Assembly (NCBI RefSeq): GCF_001096185.1
Contig: NZ_CRPU01000002.1
Location: forward strand, 62,001-126,000
Origin: Streptococcus pneumoniae
GTDB taxonomy: Bacteria; Bacillota; Bacilli; Lactobacillales; Streptococcaceae
Direction of reading: 5' to 3'
DNA: 64,000 bases
Numbering within the stretch: the stretch's first letter is position 1; each line of letters starts with the position of its first letter. Positions 24,144-32,727 of the stretch are shown in pieces. The position numbers were made by a program, and so were the translations under genes. A model generated the notes under the pieces. The model saw only the letters and a list, made by a program, of their open reading frames with translations. It did no database searches and was not told the origin of the DNA.

Positions 24144-24579
24144 CTAACCACTCCCGTCTAAACTCCGCAAAGGCAGTCGGAGTCTCATAGAGGCGAACAT
24201 ATTCCAAACGGAGACCACGCTCGTCTGGCAACTCTTGATTCATGGTTTGGAAAATCCAGTAAACCATATTTTCAGCAGTCGTGTTCATATAGGGAAGAGT
24301 TTCATTGAGATAGCGATGATCCAAGTGAGGCTCTAAGTAGTTCTTGTAGATCGCTTTGATATCTCCGAAATCGTAGGTCATGCCACGTTCATCTAAAAAT
24401 CCACTGACAGCAATCTGCAGATGATAGGTGTGACCATGAAGGGATTTGCATTTTCCCTCATAGTGAAAGAGGTGGTGGGCAGCATCAAAGGTAAATTCTT
24501 TTGATACCAAGGTTCTGTGAGGATTGTAGACAAGAGACTCCCCAGTTTCCTGTTTGATTTCTTTGGGTGCAAAAAACAT
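24136..24579 (-). CDS. queD: 6-carboxy-5,6,7,8-tetrahydropterin synthase
   Basis: QueD converts dihydroneopterin triphosphate to 6-carboxytetrahydropterin. The 147-residue protein has the zinc histidines in FDAAHHL and LHGHTYHL and the catalytic cysteine in GKCKSLHGH. I use the ATG at 24579, which overlaps the queC stop codon (TAATG) and is preceded by GGAGAGG. Confidence 0.96.
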   Translation of the reverse strand: MFFAPKEIKQETGESLVYNPHRTLVSKEFTFDAAHHLFHYEGKCKSLHGHTYHLQIAVSGFLDERGMTYDFGDIKAIYKNYLEPHLDHRYLNETLPYMNTTAENMVYWIFQTMNQELPDERGLRLEYVRLYETPTAFAEFRREWLDD

Positions 24580-25232
24580 TAGTCCTCTCCTTTCTGTGAG
24601 AGATAAACATCTAGTCCATGTTGCCGTAGGTGGCAGGCTGGGCAATCTCCACAGCCACTTCCGATAATCCCGTTGTAGCAGGTCAAGGTCTTTTCACGAA
24701 CATAGTCAAAGGCACCGAGTTGGTCAGCTAACTCCCAAGTTTCAGCCTTGTCTAGCCACATGAGAGGTGTTTGGACAACAAAGTTGTAATCCATGGCAAG
24801 GTTGAGGGTAACATTAAGGGATTTGACAAAGACATCCCGACAGTCAGGATAGCCTGAGAAGTCTGTTTCGCAGACACCTGTCACGATGTCTTTAATGCCC
24901 CGTTGCTTGGCAAGAACTGCCGCAAAGGATAGAAAGAGGTGGTTGCGACCGTCAACAAAGGTATTGGGAACCTCTCCCTCTTTTTGCTCAATCTCCATAT
25001 CAGAGGTCAGGGCATTTTCAGTGATTTGTCCCAGCAGAGACATATCGAGGATATGGTGGCGAATCCCCTGTTCCTTAGCTATTTCTTGGGCAACTTGAAT
25101 TTCGAGATGATGACGTTGACCGTAGGCAAAGGTGACAGCTTCGACTGTTTCATAGTGTTCTTTAGCCCAAAAGAGGCAGGTTGTAGAATCTTGACCGCCA
25201 CTAAAGACGACCAAGGCTGATTGACGTTTCAT
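24579..25232 (-). CDS. queC: 7-cyano-7-deazaguanine synthase
   Basis: QueC uses ATP and ammonia to turn 7-carboxy-7-deazaguanine into preQ0. The 217-residue protein starts [20 protein letters not shown], with the PP-loop SGGQDS, and ends with the zinc cysteines in [12 protein letters not shown] plus an upstream CYNG. The ATG at 25232 follows AAGGAG. First gene of the operon and directly downstream of the preQ1 riboswitch terminator. Confidence 0.96.
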   Translation of the reverse strand: MKRQSALVVFSGGQDSTTCLFWAKEHYETVEAVTFAYGQRHHLEIQVAQEIAKEQGIRHHILDMSLLGQITENALTSDMEIEQKEGEVPNTFVDGRNHLFLSFAAVLAKQRGIKDIVTGVCETDFSGYPDCRDVFVKSLNVTLNLAMDYNFVVQTPLMWLDKAETWELADQLGAFDYVREKTLTCYNGIIGSGCGDCPACHLRQHGLDVYLSQKGED

Positions 25233-25268
25233 AGTACTCCTTCCAAAATGGGAAATGTTCAGAGCACG

Positions 25269-25291
25269 CAAAAAGCTCCCTTGAGGGAGCT
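25269..25291 (-). terminator. Regulated terminator of the queCDEF leader
   Basis: On the minus strand AGCTCCC TCAA GGGAGCT is followed by TTTTTG. Part of its left arm and loop (TCAAGG, 25279-25284) can instead pair with CCTTGA (25305-25310) just upstream, which would dissolve the hairpin. Confidence 0.85.
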
Positions 25292-25304
25292 AAAAAATAC
25301 CAAG

Positions 25305-25343
25305 TCAAGGTTTTTTTTAGCGATGGCATGTCCCAAACATCGT
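25305..25343 (-). promoter_or_regulatory. preQ1-I type riboswitch aptamer of queCDEF
   Basis: Minus strand: stem CGATG (25342-25338) with CATCG (25325-25321), loop TTTGGGACATGC, then the A-rich tail CTAAAAAAAACC. Loop GGG can pair with tail CC(T) to form the H-type pseudoknot of class I preQ1 aptamers. Ligand binding would hold CC(TTGA) and so free the downstream terminator, switching the operon off when preQ1 is plentiful. The call rests on fold and gene context; I could not run a covariance search. Confidence 0.75.
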
Positions 25344-25433
25344 AATATTCTACTTATAGTCTAGCATATTTTTTGAAAAATGGCAAAGGGCAAGAAAAAA
25401 GAGACCAAAGCAAGTACTTGGTCTCTAGTGCGA

Positions 25434-25748
25434 TTAGCTCAATTCAGCAACGATGGCCTTGATTTGGTCTGCTGTGTGAACACCAGCAACTTGTTTGACA
25501 ACTTGGCCGTCTTTTTTGAAGAGAAGAGTTGGGATAGACATGATTCCAAAAGCACGAGCTGTGTTTGGATTTTCATCAACGTCCATTTTAACGATTTTCA
25601 AGACATCTTCTGAAAGTTCTTCAGACAATTTATCCAAGATTGGACCTTGCATACGACATGGACCACACCAAGTTGCCCAGAAGTCTACCAAGACCAAACC
25701 GTCTTTTGTTTCTTGTTCGAATGTTGCATCTGTAATTGCTTTTGCCAT
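25434..25748 (-). CDS. trxA: Thioredoxin
   Basis: A 104-residue thiol-disulfide carrier with the active site WCGPC (C28 and C31), the cis-proline region MSIPTLLFKKDG and the normal length of bacterial thioredoxin. It is the second gene of a short minus-strand transcript after a DUF4649 gene, with AAGGAG before the ATG. Confidence 0.96.
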   Translation of the reverse strand: MAKAITDATFEQETKDGLVLVDFWATWCGPCRMQGPILDKLSEELSEDVLKIVKMDVDENPNTARAFGIMSIPTLLFKKDGQVVKQVAGVHTADQIKAIVAELS

Positions 25749-25764
25749 TGTATTTCTCCTTTTT

Positions 25765-25986
25765 TTAGTTATATTGGCTTAAATCTTGTTTCATGAGATA
25801 GAAGAAGACATCTCCATAAGTCCCATGATAGTCCAAATCATAACCCTTGTAAGTTAATTTTTGGACAGGGTAGTAGTCTGCGACGCCGATAAGGCAAGCT
25901 TGTTGCGAACGATCAAAGTCTTCATAAGACTCGAAAGTCACAGTTCTTTCGTTCTTGCTGGCATCTAAATAGGTGATTTCAATCAT
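25765..25986 (-). CDS. DUF4649 family small protein
   Basis: A 73-residue acidic, tyrosine-rich protein (MIEITYLDASKNERTVTFES...GYDLDYHGTYGDVFFYLMKQ), which I recall as the streptococcal DUF4649 family. The ATG at 25986 follows AAAGGAG; the longer frame to 26067 would include the promoter. It sits 16 bases ahead of trxA and probably shares its promoter. Function unknown. Confidence 0.8.
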   Translation of the reverse strand: MIEITYLDASKNERTVTFESYEDFDRSQQACLIGVADYYPVQKLTYKGYDLDYHGTYGDVFFYLMKQDLSQYN

Positions 25987-26017
25987 GTTAAAAACTCCTT
26001 TGCTTAATGATGACTTT

Positions 26018-26067
26018 ATTTTACTCCTTGTAAAAGAGAATGTCAAGAAAAATGATTGCGCATGCAA
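26018..26067 (-). promoter_or_regulatory. Promoter of DUF4649-trxA with upstream operator-like site
   Basis: Minus strand: TTGACA (26046-26041), 17-base spacer, TAAAAT (26023-26018). Just upstream of the -35 lies TTGCATGCGCAA (26056-26067), a TTGC-N4-GCAA inverted repeat identical to one in the marR promoter at 26539-26550. Confidence 0.75.
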
Positions 26068-26084
26068 CTTTTTTAAAAATCATC

Positions 26085-26465
26085 TTAAATCAAGAAATCC
26101 AAACCAGTTTCCAAGCTTGCTTCGACAGCCTTTTGTAGAGAGGCCAGTGTTTTTTGCCCATCACTTGTCAGGCAGATAAAACTAGAGCGTCTATCTTGAT
26201 GGCAACACATGCGACTGAGCAGACCGCAATTTTTAGCTTCCAAGCGAGCCACCATCCGAGAAACAGCGCTCGGGCTCAGATGAAGTTTATCTGGCAGGTC
26301 AATCTGGCGTAGAGATTTTTCTTCAGCCAAGTCTAGATAGTAGAGGAGGTAAAACTCTTTCAAGGTCAGACTTTGCTCGCTCTGCTGGGCAATAGTCTCT
26401 TCCAAGAGACTTTCAATTTCTTTCTGACGCCGATTGAAGTCAAACCATTTTTCCAAATAGGTCAT
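26085..26465 (-). CDS. MarR family transcriptional regulator
   Basis: This 126-residue winged-helix protein has the MarR core LRQIDLPDKLHLSPSAVSRM for DNA recognition and the wing DRRSSFICLTSDGQ. It carries three cysteines around the wing (NCGLLSRMCC), unusual and possibly redox- or metal-responsive, which is inference. The ATG at 26465 follows AGGAG. The promoter upstream contains a palindrome also found before DUF4649-trxA, suggesting autoregulation and control of thioredoxin. Confidence 0.88.
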   Translation of the reverse strand: MTYLEKWFDFNRRQKEIESLLEETIAQQSEQSLTLKEFYLLYYLDLAEEKSLRQIDLPDKLHLSPSAVSRMVARLEAKNCGLLSRMCCHQDRRSSFICLTSDGQKTLASLQKAVEASLETGLDFLI

Positions 26466-26538
26466 GGTATCTCCTTTCTTTTTAGAGTTGTAAATAGAAG
26501 AATGTCCATTCACGGACAGTATCTGCATCACAAGATGA

Positions 26539-26581
26539 TTGCGCATGCAATAATTATACTACTTTTCAAAAGAGCTGGCAA
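26539..26581 (-). promoter_or_regulatory. marR promoter with downstream operator-like site
   Basis: Minus strand: TTGCCA (26581-26576), 17-base spacer, TATAAT (26558-26553). The inverted repeat TTGCATGCGCAA (26550-26539) begins just after the -10 and covers the start region, a typical repressor position. Confidence 0.78.
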
Positions 26582-26607
26582 GCTCTGTTTTTTAGTGGTT
26601 TTCTTTT

Positions 26608-27561
26608 TTACTGTCCATATTTTTGGTAAAAATCAACTTTTACTTGGATAAAGGTTTTGGCTTCACGTAAGAGTTGGAGAAGGGTGGCGCGGGTTTCAAA
26701 TTCGTCTCTTGTCTTGGGCAGACTGCGGTTGCGGAAGACTGCCAGATAGCGTTCGATTTCATCTAGTAAATCAGAAGCAGGATTGGTCTGGCTCAGTTGA
26801 CCGGCAATTTTTGAAAAGAGTTGGGCCAAAATCAGGCTCTCACTGGCAGCTAGGTGACAGGTGTTGATTTGCTGGGCCATATTTCGCAGGATACGACTTT
26901 GTCGCTGTCTCATCTCAAAGTAGTGGATATGGTAGTCGGTCTGGTGAAAGAGGTGGTCAGAGTGATCCAAATAGACCAGTCTGAGAGCTTCTTCCAAAAG
27001 CGTGTCTAATTCTTCCACCAGCTGTGCTCGGTTGCGTCCATCCCCTCTGGATAAATAATATTTGAAGCGCTGGAGGATATCTTTTAACTTTTCTTCCACC
27101 AGTGTGTGGTAGTGCTGGATTTCCTCTTCTCGTGAAGGCATGTAGAGATTGACCAGTAAAGCAAATCCTGTACCGATTGCAAAGAGAAGGAGTTCATTGA
27201 CTAGAAGGTCTGGAGAGGTTGACTCTTGAATCAAGAGATGGCTAACCAAAACAGTGCTTGGTGTGATGCCAATTTCCCAGCCCATCTTGTAGGCTAGGGG
27301 CACATAGAAGGCAAGATAGAGGCCAAGGCTCCAGATATGAAATCCGCTCAGGTGAAAAGCTAGAACACCGATAGCCAGAGCTAGGAGCATGGAAAAGAGT
27401 CGATTGCAAGCCAGTTTTAAGGTACTTCTACGCGTATCAGATAGGCTCAAGAGAGCGATAATTCCAGCTGAAACTGCTGAGGAAAGATTGAGAAAATAAG
27501 CAAGAAAACAGGCAAGACAGGTAGCTAAGATGAGCTTGGTCGTACGTTGGCTAATAGACAT
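26608..27561 (-). CDS. Aromatic acid exporter (ArAE) family membrane protein
   Basis: A 317-residue protein: four or more membrane spans in the first 140 residues (LILATCLACFLAYFLNLSSA, the motif SDTRRSTLKLACNR, LLLFAIGTGFALLVNLYMPS) and a long helical cytoplasmic domain (REEEIQHYHTLVEEKLKDIL...). This is the layout of Gram-positive ArAE_1 proteins related to FUSC/AaeB exporters. Substrate unknown. It is upstream of the MarR gene on the same strand. Confidence 0.82.
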   Translation of the reverse strand: MSISQRTTKLILATCLACFLAYFLNLSSAVSAGIIALLSLSDTRRSTLKLACNRLFSMLLALAIGVLAFHLSGFHIWSLGLYLAFYVPLAYKMGWEIGITPSTVLVSHLLIQESTSPDLLVNELLLFAIGTGFALLVNLYMPSREEEIQHYHTLVEEKLKDILQRFKYYLSRGDGRNRAQLVEELDTLLEEALRLVYLDHSDHLFHQTDYHIHYFEMRQRQSRILRNMAQQINTCHLAASESLILAQLFSKIAGQLSQTNPASDLLDEIERYLAVFRNRSLPKTRDEFETRATLLQLLREAKTFIQVKVDFYQKYGQ

Positions 27562-27628
27562 AAGAATTTCCTGATAAGTTAGAATAAAAGCGTAAAAGAC
27601 AAGACCTGAGCAGGCTTGCCTTTATGTC

Positions 27629-28834
27629 TTATTTTTTACGGGCTGCTGCGTATTCGGCAACGGCGGTAAAGAGGACATCTGTAGAAGAGTTAAGGGCTGT
27701 TTCACATGAGTCTTGGATGACCCCAATCACAAATCCAACCCCAACAACTTGCATGGCAATATCGTTAGAAATACCGAAAAGGCTACAAGCAACTGGGATA
27801 AGAAGGAGGGAACCTCCGGCAATACCTGAAGCACCACAGGCTGAGATAGCTGCTACCACACTGAGAACAAAGGCTGTGGCAAAGTCAACAGGAATTCCAA
27901 GAGTGTTAACTGCAGCAAGGGTCAAAACGTTAATGGTAATCGCTGCCCCTGCCATGTTGATAGTAGAACCAAGTGGGATAGAAACAGAATAGGTATCTGG
28001 GTTGAGTCCAAGGTCATGGCAGAGTTTCATGTTGACAGGAATGTTAGCCGCAGAACTACGGGTGAAGAAGGCCGTTACACCGCTGACACGGAGGCAGTTC
28101 CAAACTAGAGGGTAAGGATTGCGTCTCATAAAGAAGAAGGCAATCAAAGGGTTGACCACAAGGGCAACAAAAAGCATAGTTGTTACTAATAGAACCAATA
28201 AAATACCGTAGTTGGCAAGGCTTCCGATTCCCTTGTCAGAAATGGTTTTAAAAACAAGACCAAGGATTCCAAATGGAGCCAGATTGATGATCCATTCGAC
28301 AATTTTAGAAGTCACATCAGCGATAGTTTTTAGTAATTCTTTACTATTTTTGCTGGCCTCTCTCATAGCAATCCCGAAAACAACTGCCCAAGATAGGATA
28401 CCGATGTAGTTAGCAGTAATGAGGGCATTGACTGGATTGTCAACCAGTTTGAGCAAGAGGTTGCTGAGGACTTGTCCAATCCCATCTGGTGGTGCAATTT
28501 CAGTATTGGCACTATTTAGGGTGATTTCAATAGGGACGATGAAACTTGCTAGTACAGCTACAAGAGCAGCAGCAAAAGTTCCTAGGATATACAAGAAAAC
28601 AACAGTTTTCATATTGCTATCTTGTCCCTTTTGGTGTTGGGATAGTGCATTGGCAACGAGGGCAAAGACTAGGATAGGAGCAACAGCTTTTAGACCTCCG
28701 ACGAATAAATCCCCGAGTAGACCGATGCCTGAGAGATTAGGAAGGGTCAGTCCTAGGATTCCCCCACAAAGCATACCAATCAAGATACGCTTGACAAGGC
28801 TTGCCTTGTTCCAAGCATGAATGATTCTTTTCAT
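27629..28834 (-). CDS. sstT: Serine/threonine:sodium symporter
   Basis: A 401-residue DAACS-family transporter for serine and threonine uptake with sodium. Family signatures include the serine-rich loop [17 protein letters not shown], the sodium/substrate motif [15 protein letters not shown] and [16 protein letters not shown]. The length and N-terminal [20 protein letters not shown] match SstT. It is a single gene with AAGGAG before the ATG. Confidence 0.93.
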   Translation of the reverse strand: MKRIIHAWNKASLVKRILIGMLCGGILGLTLPNLSGIGLLGDLFVGGLKAVAPILVFALVANALSQHQKGQDSNMKTVVFLYILGTFAAALVAVLASFIVPIEITLNSANTEIAPPDGIGQVLSNLLLKLVDNPVNALITANYIGILSWAVVFGIAMREASKNSKELLKTIADVTSKIVEWIINLAPFGILGLVFKTISDKGIGSLANYGILLVLLVTTMLFVALVVNPLIAFFFMRRNPYPLVWNCLRVSGVTAFFTRSSAANIPVNMKLCHDLGLNPDTYSVSIPLGSTINMAGAAITINVLTLAAVNTLGIPVDFATAFVLSVVAAISACGASGIAGGSLLLIPVACSLFGISNDIAMQVVGVGFVIGVIQDSCETALNSSTDVLFTAVAEYAAARKK

Positions 28835-28972
28835 AATAATCTCCTTTTTGTGTAGTGATTATGATTATAGTATAAATGATAGACAAAATCAAGAATTTTC
28901 TGTCTATTTTTTGAATATTTATGGAGAATGAGACTGATGAAAATATGGTATAATGAAATAAAGGAGTTTTAT

Positions 28973-29533
28973 ATGCAAAAATTTATTCAAGCTTATATTG
29001 AAAAGCTAGATGTGACAACCATTATCGAGAATATTCTAACCAAGGTCATTTCTCTTTTACTGCTTTTGATTGTATTTTATATTGCAAAAAAAATGCTTCA
29101 TACCATGGTGCAGAGAATTGCCAAACCTTCTCTAAAAATGTCTCATCATGATGTCGGGCGCCAAAAAACCATCTTACGTTTACTAGAAAATGTGTTTAAT
29201 TATACGCTATATTTCTTTTTACTTTACTGCATTTTGTCGATTTTAGGCTTACCTGTATCTAGTTTGCTGGCTGGAGCTGGTATTGCTGGGGTGGCGATTG
29301 GGATGGGAGCCCAAGGTTTTCTGTCTGATGTTATCAATGGCTTTTTCATCCTCTTTGAACGTCAACTGGATGTGGGAGATGAGGTCGTTCTGACAAATGG
29401 CCCCATTACTGTATCGGGCAAGGTGGTTAGTGTGGGAATTCGTACGACCCAGCTTCGTAGTGAGGAGCAAGCCCTTCACTTTGTCCCTAACCGAAATATC
29501 ACGGTTGTTAGCAATTTCTCACGCACAGACTAG
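28973..29533 (+). CDS. Short MscS family mechanosensitive channel
   Basis: A 186-residue membrane protein: one or two N-terminal spans, the glycine/alanine-rich pore helix (LLAGAGIAGVAIGMGAQGFL) and the beta domain (FERQLDVGDEVVLTNG, FVPNRNITVVSNFSR). It stops right after NFSRTD, so the C-terminal alpha/beta domain found in most MscS proteins (about 270-290 residues) is missing. It may open pressure-sensitively or act with reduced gating control. Start at 28973 after AAGGAG and an extended -10 TGG TATAAT (28949-28954). Confidence 0.85.
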   Translation: MQKFIQAYIEKLDVTTIIENILTKVISLLLLLIVFYIAKKMLHTMVQRIAKPSLKMSHHDVGRQKTILRLLENVFNYTLYFFLLYCILSILGLPVSSLLAGAGIAGVAIGMGAQGFLSDVINGFFILFERQLDVGDEVVLTNGPITVSGKVVSVGIRTTQLRSEEQALHFVPNRNITVVSNFSRTD

Positions 29534-29590
29534 ACCTGTTATTTTAAGTAATTTGTGGTACAATAGAGAGAGTTTGATAAAGGAGAAAAG

Positions 29591-30499
29591 ATGGTTTTAG
29601 AAAAGCAGTTGGGCAATGGTTGTACCTGGATAGACCTAGACCTCGGAAAGTTGAATAAACTAGAAGATTTGTCAGAAATCTACGGCTTGGACAAGGAAAC
29701 CATTGAGTACGCACTGGATAGAAACGAGCGTGCCCACATGGACTATCACCGTGAAAGTGGGACGGTTACCTTTATCTATAATGTCCTAGACGTAAAAAAG
29801 GACAAGGCCTACTATGAGACTTTTCCCATGACCTTTATCGTGGAGCATCGTCGCCTGATTACCATTAGTAATACCAAGAACGCCTATGTCATTGAACAGA
29901 TGACTCGTTATCTGGAGAGCCATGACACGCTTTCGATTTACAAGTTTCTCTTTGCCAGTCTGGAAATTATCAGTAATGCCTACTATCCTGTCATTGAGCA
30001 GATGGACAAGAGTAGGGACGAGGTCAATGGCCTCTTGCGTCAGCGGACGACTAAGAAAAACCTCTTTGCCCTGTCTGATTTGGAGACTGGTATGGTTTAT
30101 CTGACGGCAGCTGCTAAACAAAATCGGATTTTGTTGGAACATATTCAAGGGCACGCCCTCTATCGTAGTTTTGATGAGATTGAGAGAGAGCAGTTTGATG
30201 ATGCCATGATTGAGGCTCATCAGCTGGTATCCATGACAGATCTAATCTCTCAGATTTTACAGCAGCTTTCAGCCTCTTACAACAACATCCTAAACAACAA
30301 TCTGAATGATAATTTGACAACCTTGACTATCATTTCAGTCTTGCTAGCTGTTTTGGCAGTCGTGACAGGCTTTTTCGGAATGAATGTTCCCCTACCTTTA
30401 ACAGATGAGCCCCATGCTTGGCTCTACATCAGTTTGGCTAGTATAGGTTTGTGGATTGTTTTATCCTTGTTACTAAGGAAAATTGCGAAAAAAAGTTAA
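29591..30499 (+). CDS. CorA family magnesium transporter
   Basis: A 302-residue protein with a large cytosolic domain and two C-terminal membrane helices. The selectivity motif is GMN in FFGMNVPLPL at the end of the first helix (TIISVLLAVLAVVTGFFGMN), followed by the last span SLASIGLWIVLSLLL. It transports Mg2+ and perhaps other divalent metals. TACAAT preceded by GTGG, about 20 bases upstream, is a likely extended -10. Confidence 0.92.
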   Translation: MVLEKQLGNGCTWIDLDLGKLNKLEDLSEIYGLDKETIEYALDRNERAHMDYHRESGTVTFIYNVLDVKKDKAYYETFPMTFIVEHRRLITISNTKNAYVIEQMTRYLESHDTLSIYKFLFASLEIISNAYYPVIEQMDKSRDEVNGLLRQRTTKKNLFALSDLETGMVYLTAAAKQNRILLEHIQGHALYRSFDEIEREQFDDAMIEAHQLVSMTDLISQILQQLSASYNNILNNNLNDNLTTLTIISVLLAVLAVVTGFFGMNVPLPLTDEPHAWLYISLASIGLWIVLSLLLRKIAKKS

Positions 30500-30513
30500 G
30501 AAAAGGAGCCAGA

Positions 30514-31041
30514 ATGGCGATTGAAAACTATATGCCAGATTTTGCTGTGGAAGCAGTCTATGATTTGACAGTTCCAAGCCTGCAGGCGCAGGGAATCAAG
30601 GCTGTTTTGGTCGATTTGGATAATACCCTCATTGCTTGGAACAACCCTGATGGGACATCAGAGATGAAGCAATGGCTACATGATCTTCGGGACGCGGGCA
30701 TTCGCATTATCGTAGTCTCAAATAACACTAAGAAACGCGTCCAACGAGCAGTTGAGAAGTTTGGGATTGATTACGTTTATTGGGCTCTGAAGCCCTTCAC
30801 ATTTGGGATTGACCGTGCCATGAAGGAATTTCACTATGAGAAAAGCGAAGTGGTCATGGTTGGCGACCAGCTCATGACCGATATACGAGCAGCCCACCGT
30901 GCAGGTATTCGCTCAATCTTGGTCAAGCCCTTGGTCCAACACGACTCGATCAAGACGCAGATTAACCGAGCTCGTGAGCGCCGTGTCATGCGAAAAATCA
31001 CTGAAAAGTACGGACCGATTACATATAAAAAAGGAATTTAA
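30514..31041 (+). CDS. yqeG: YqeG family HAD phosphatase
   Basis: A 175-residue HAD-IIIA phosphatase with motif I VLVDLDNTLI (D34 nucleophile, D36 acid), motif II VVSNN and motif III VGDQLMTDI. In Firmicutes it heads the conserved yqeG-yqeH-yhbY-nadD-yqeK-rsfS cluster, as here. The start at 30514 follows AAAAGGAGCC; a longer in-frame start would overlap corA. Confidence 0.93.
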   Translation: MAIENYMPDFAVEAVYDLTVPSLQAQGIKAVLVDLDNTLIAWNNPDGTSEMKQWLHDLRDAGIRIIVVSNNTKKRVQRAVEKFGIDYVYWALKPFTFGIDRAMKEFHYEKSEVVMVGDQLMTDIRAAHRAGIRSILVKPLVQHDSIKTQINRARERRVMRKITEKYGPITYKKGI

Positions 31042-31043
31042 CT

Positions 31044-32150
31044 ATGGAAGAAATTCTCTGTATTGGTTGTGGAGCAACCATTCAGACGACAGACAAGGCT
31101 GGACTTGGTTTTACCCCCCAGTCGGCACTTGAAAAAGGTTTGGAGACTGGCGAAGTCTATTGCCAACGCTGTTTCCGTCTCCGTCATTACAATGAAATCA
31201 CGGATGTCCAGTTGACAGACGATGATTTCCTCAAGCTCTTACACGAGGTGGGAGACAGTGATGCTTTGGTAGTCAATGTCATTGATATCTTTGATTTTAA
31301 TGGTTCTGTCATCCCAGGCTTGCTACGTTTTGTATCAGGCAATGATGTCCTCTTGGTTGGAAATAAAAAGGATATCCTACCCAAGTCTGTTAAACCAGGC
31401 AAGATTAGCCAGTGGCTGATGGAGCGTGCCCACGAAGAAGGTCTTCGTCCAGTTGATGTCGTCCTAACTTCAGCCCAAAACAAACATGCCATAAAGGAAG
31501 TCATTGACAAGATTGAACACTACCGTAAGGGCCGCGATGTCTATGTGGTCGGTGTGACCAACGTTGGAAAATCAACTCTAATCAATGCCATTATCCAAGA
31601 AATCACGGGTGATCAGAATGTCATTACGACTTCGCGTTTCCCAGGGACAACCTTGGACAAGATCGAGATTCCGCTTGATGACGGATCTTATATCTACGAT
31701 ACGCCGGGAATTATCCACCGTCACCAGATGGCTCATTACTTGACGGCCAAAAACCTCAAGTATGTCAGCCCCAAAAAGGAAATCAAGCCTAAAACCTATC
31801 AGCTCAATCCTGAACAAACCCTGTTTTTAGGAGGTCTCGGACGCTTTGATTTCATTGCAGGTGAAAAGCAAGGTTTCACAGCCTTCTTTGACAATGAACT
31901 CAAATTGCATCGTACCAAATTAGAAGGAGCTAGTGCCTTTTACGATAAGCACGTCGGAACCCTTCTGACGCCTCCAAACAGCAAGGAAAAAGAAGACTTT
32001 CCAAAACTAGTCCAACATGTCTTTAATATCAAGGAAAAGACAGACCTAGTGATTTCAGGCCTCGGCTGGATCCGCGTAACAGGCACCGCCAAAGTCGCCG
32101 TCTGGGCACCAGAAGGCGTTGCCGTCGTCACACGAAAAGCAATTATTTAA
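31044..32150 (+). CDS. yqeH: YqeH, circularly permuted ribosome biogenesis GTPase
   Basis: A 368-residue GTPase needed for 30S subunit assembly. An N-terminal zinc finger (CIGCGATIQ and YCQRCFRLRHY) precedes the permuted GTPase motifs, which occur in the order G4 (GNKKDILP), G5 (TSAQNK), G1 (GVTNVGKSTLIN), G2 and G3 (YDTPGI). It starts 2 bases after the yqeG stop codon. Confidence 0.96.
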   Translation: MEEILCIGCGATIQTTDKAGLGFTPQSALEKGLETGEVYCQRCFRLRHYNEITDVQLTDDDFLKLLHEVGDSDALVVNVIDIFDFNGSVIPGLLRFVSGNDVLLVGNKKDILPKSVKPGKISQWLMERAHEEGLRPVDVVLTSAQNKHAIKEVIDKIEHYRKGRDVYVVGVTNVGKSTLINAIIQEITGDQNVITTSRFPGTTLDKIEIPLDDGSYIYDTPGIIHRHQMAHYLTAKNLKYVSPKKEIKPKTYQLNPEQTLFLGGLGRFDFIAGEKQGFTAFFDNELKLHRTKLEGASAFYDKHVGTLLTPPNSKEKEDFPKLVQHVFNIKEKTDLVISGLGWIRVTGTAKVAVWAPEGVAVVTRKAII

Positions 32151-32206
32151 ACAAAGAAAGGAAAGGGTTGTCTGAATTCGGGCGAGCAAGGCGAGCCCCA
32201 TAGAGA

Positions 32207-32339
32207 ATACTTTTCGCTGTGGTGTTAGTTGGTACAAGTGCTTGTACCAACTGCGGAAAATTTGAGACCTTAGGCTCAAATTTTAGTCATGAAAGTCCGA
32301 AGGATTTTGCTGACGTCCGTCACCACTTCAGAAAAGTAT
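32207..32339. repeat. Multi-hairpin structured element of unknown family
   Basis: Outer arms ATACTTTTC+GTGGTG (32207-32224) and CACCAC+GAAAAGTAT (32321-32339) enclose four hairpins: AGTTGGTACAAG TG CTTGTACCAACT (32227-32252, perfect 12 bp), AAAATTTGAG/CTCAAATTTT (32257-32284), TCC/GGA (32296-32304) and TGACG TC CGTCA (32311-32322). The cloverleaf shape with closed ends looks like a dispersed repeat or a structured RNA. It may be a SPRITE, one of the three known pneumococcal repeat families, but I cannot confirm that. Confidence 0.6.
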
Positions 32340-32364
32340 AAAAAGAAACTCTTTTAAAGAAATT

Positions 32365-32676
32365 ATGCCATTAACATCAAAACAACGTGCCTTCCTCAAC
32401 AGCCAGGCACACACCCTCAAACCCATCATCCAAATCGGGAAAAATGGACTCAACGACCAAATCAAAACCAGTGTCCGTCAGGCTCTTGACGCCCGCGAAT
32501 TGATTAAAGTAACGCTCTTGCAAAACACAGATGAAAATATCCACGAAGTAGCTGAAATCTTGGAAGAAGAAATCGGTGTGGATACAGTCCAAAAAATCGG
32601 ACGCATCTTGATTTTGTTTAAACAGTCTAGCAAGAAAGAGAATCGCAAGATTTCTAAAAAAGTCAAAGAAATCTAG
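32365..32676 (+). CDS. yhbY: YhbY ribosome assembly RNA-binding protein
   Basis: A 103-residue CRS1/YhbY-domain protein binding pre-50S RNA. Family features are LTSKQRAFLNSQAHTLKPII, the GxxG loop GKNGLNDQI, and IGRILILFKQSS at the end. It keeps its place between yqeH and nadD, although separated from yqeH by the structured 215-base gap. Confidence 0.95.
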   Translation: MPLTSKQRAFLNSQAHTLKPIIQIGKNGLNDQIKTSVRQALDARELIKVTLLQNTDENIHEVAEILEEEIGVDTVQKIGRILILFKQSSKKENRKISKKVKEI

Positions 32677-32727
32677 GAAACCTACTCCAAATAACTGTTT
32701 TTACAGAGAAATAAAGGAGACTAGCCT

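Noticed and set aside
25305-25343. Class II or III preQ1 riboswitch
   Set aside because: The element is only about 36 bases with one stem, a short loop and an A-rich tail, which fits the small class I aptamer; the extra stems expected of the other classes are not seen.
28419-28820. 133-codon plus-strand frame within sstT
   Set aside because: It is the reverse of a transporter with clear family motifs and has no recognisable domain.
32207-32339. RUP or BOX identity for the multi-hairpin element
   Set aside because: Its ends (ATACTTTTC...GAAAAGTAT) differ from the BOX ends ATACTC...GAGTAT and it contains no boxA core; its length and sequence do not fit the 107-base RUP as I know it.
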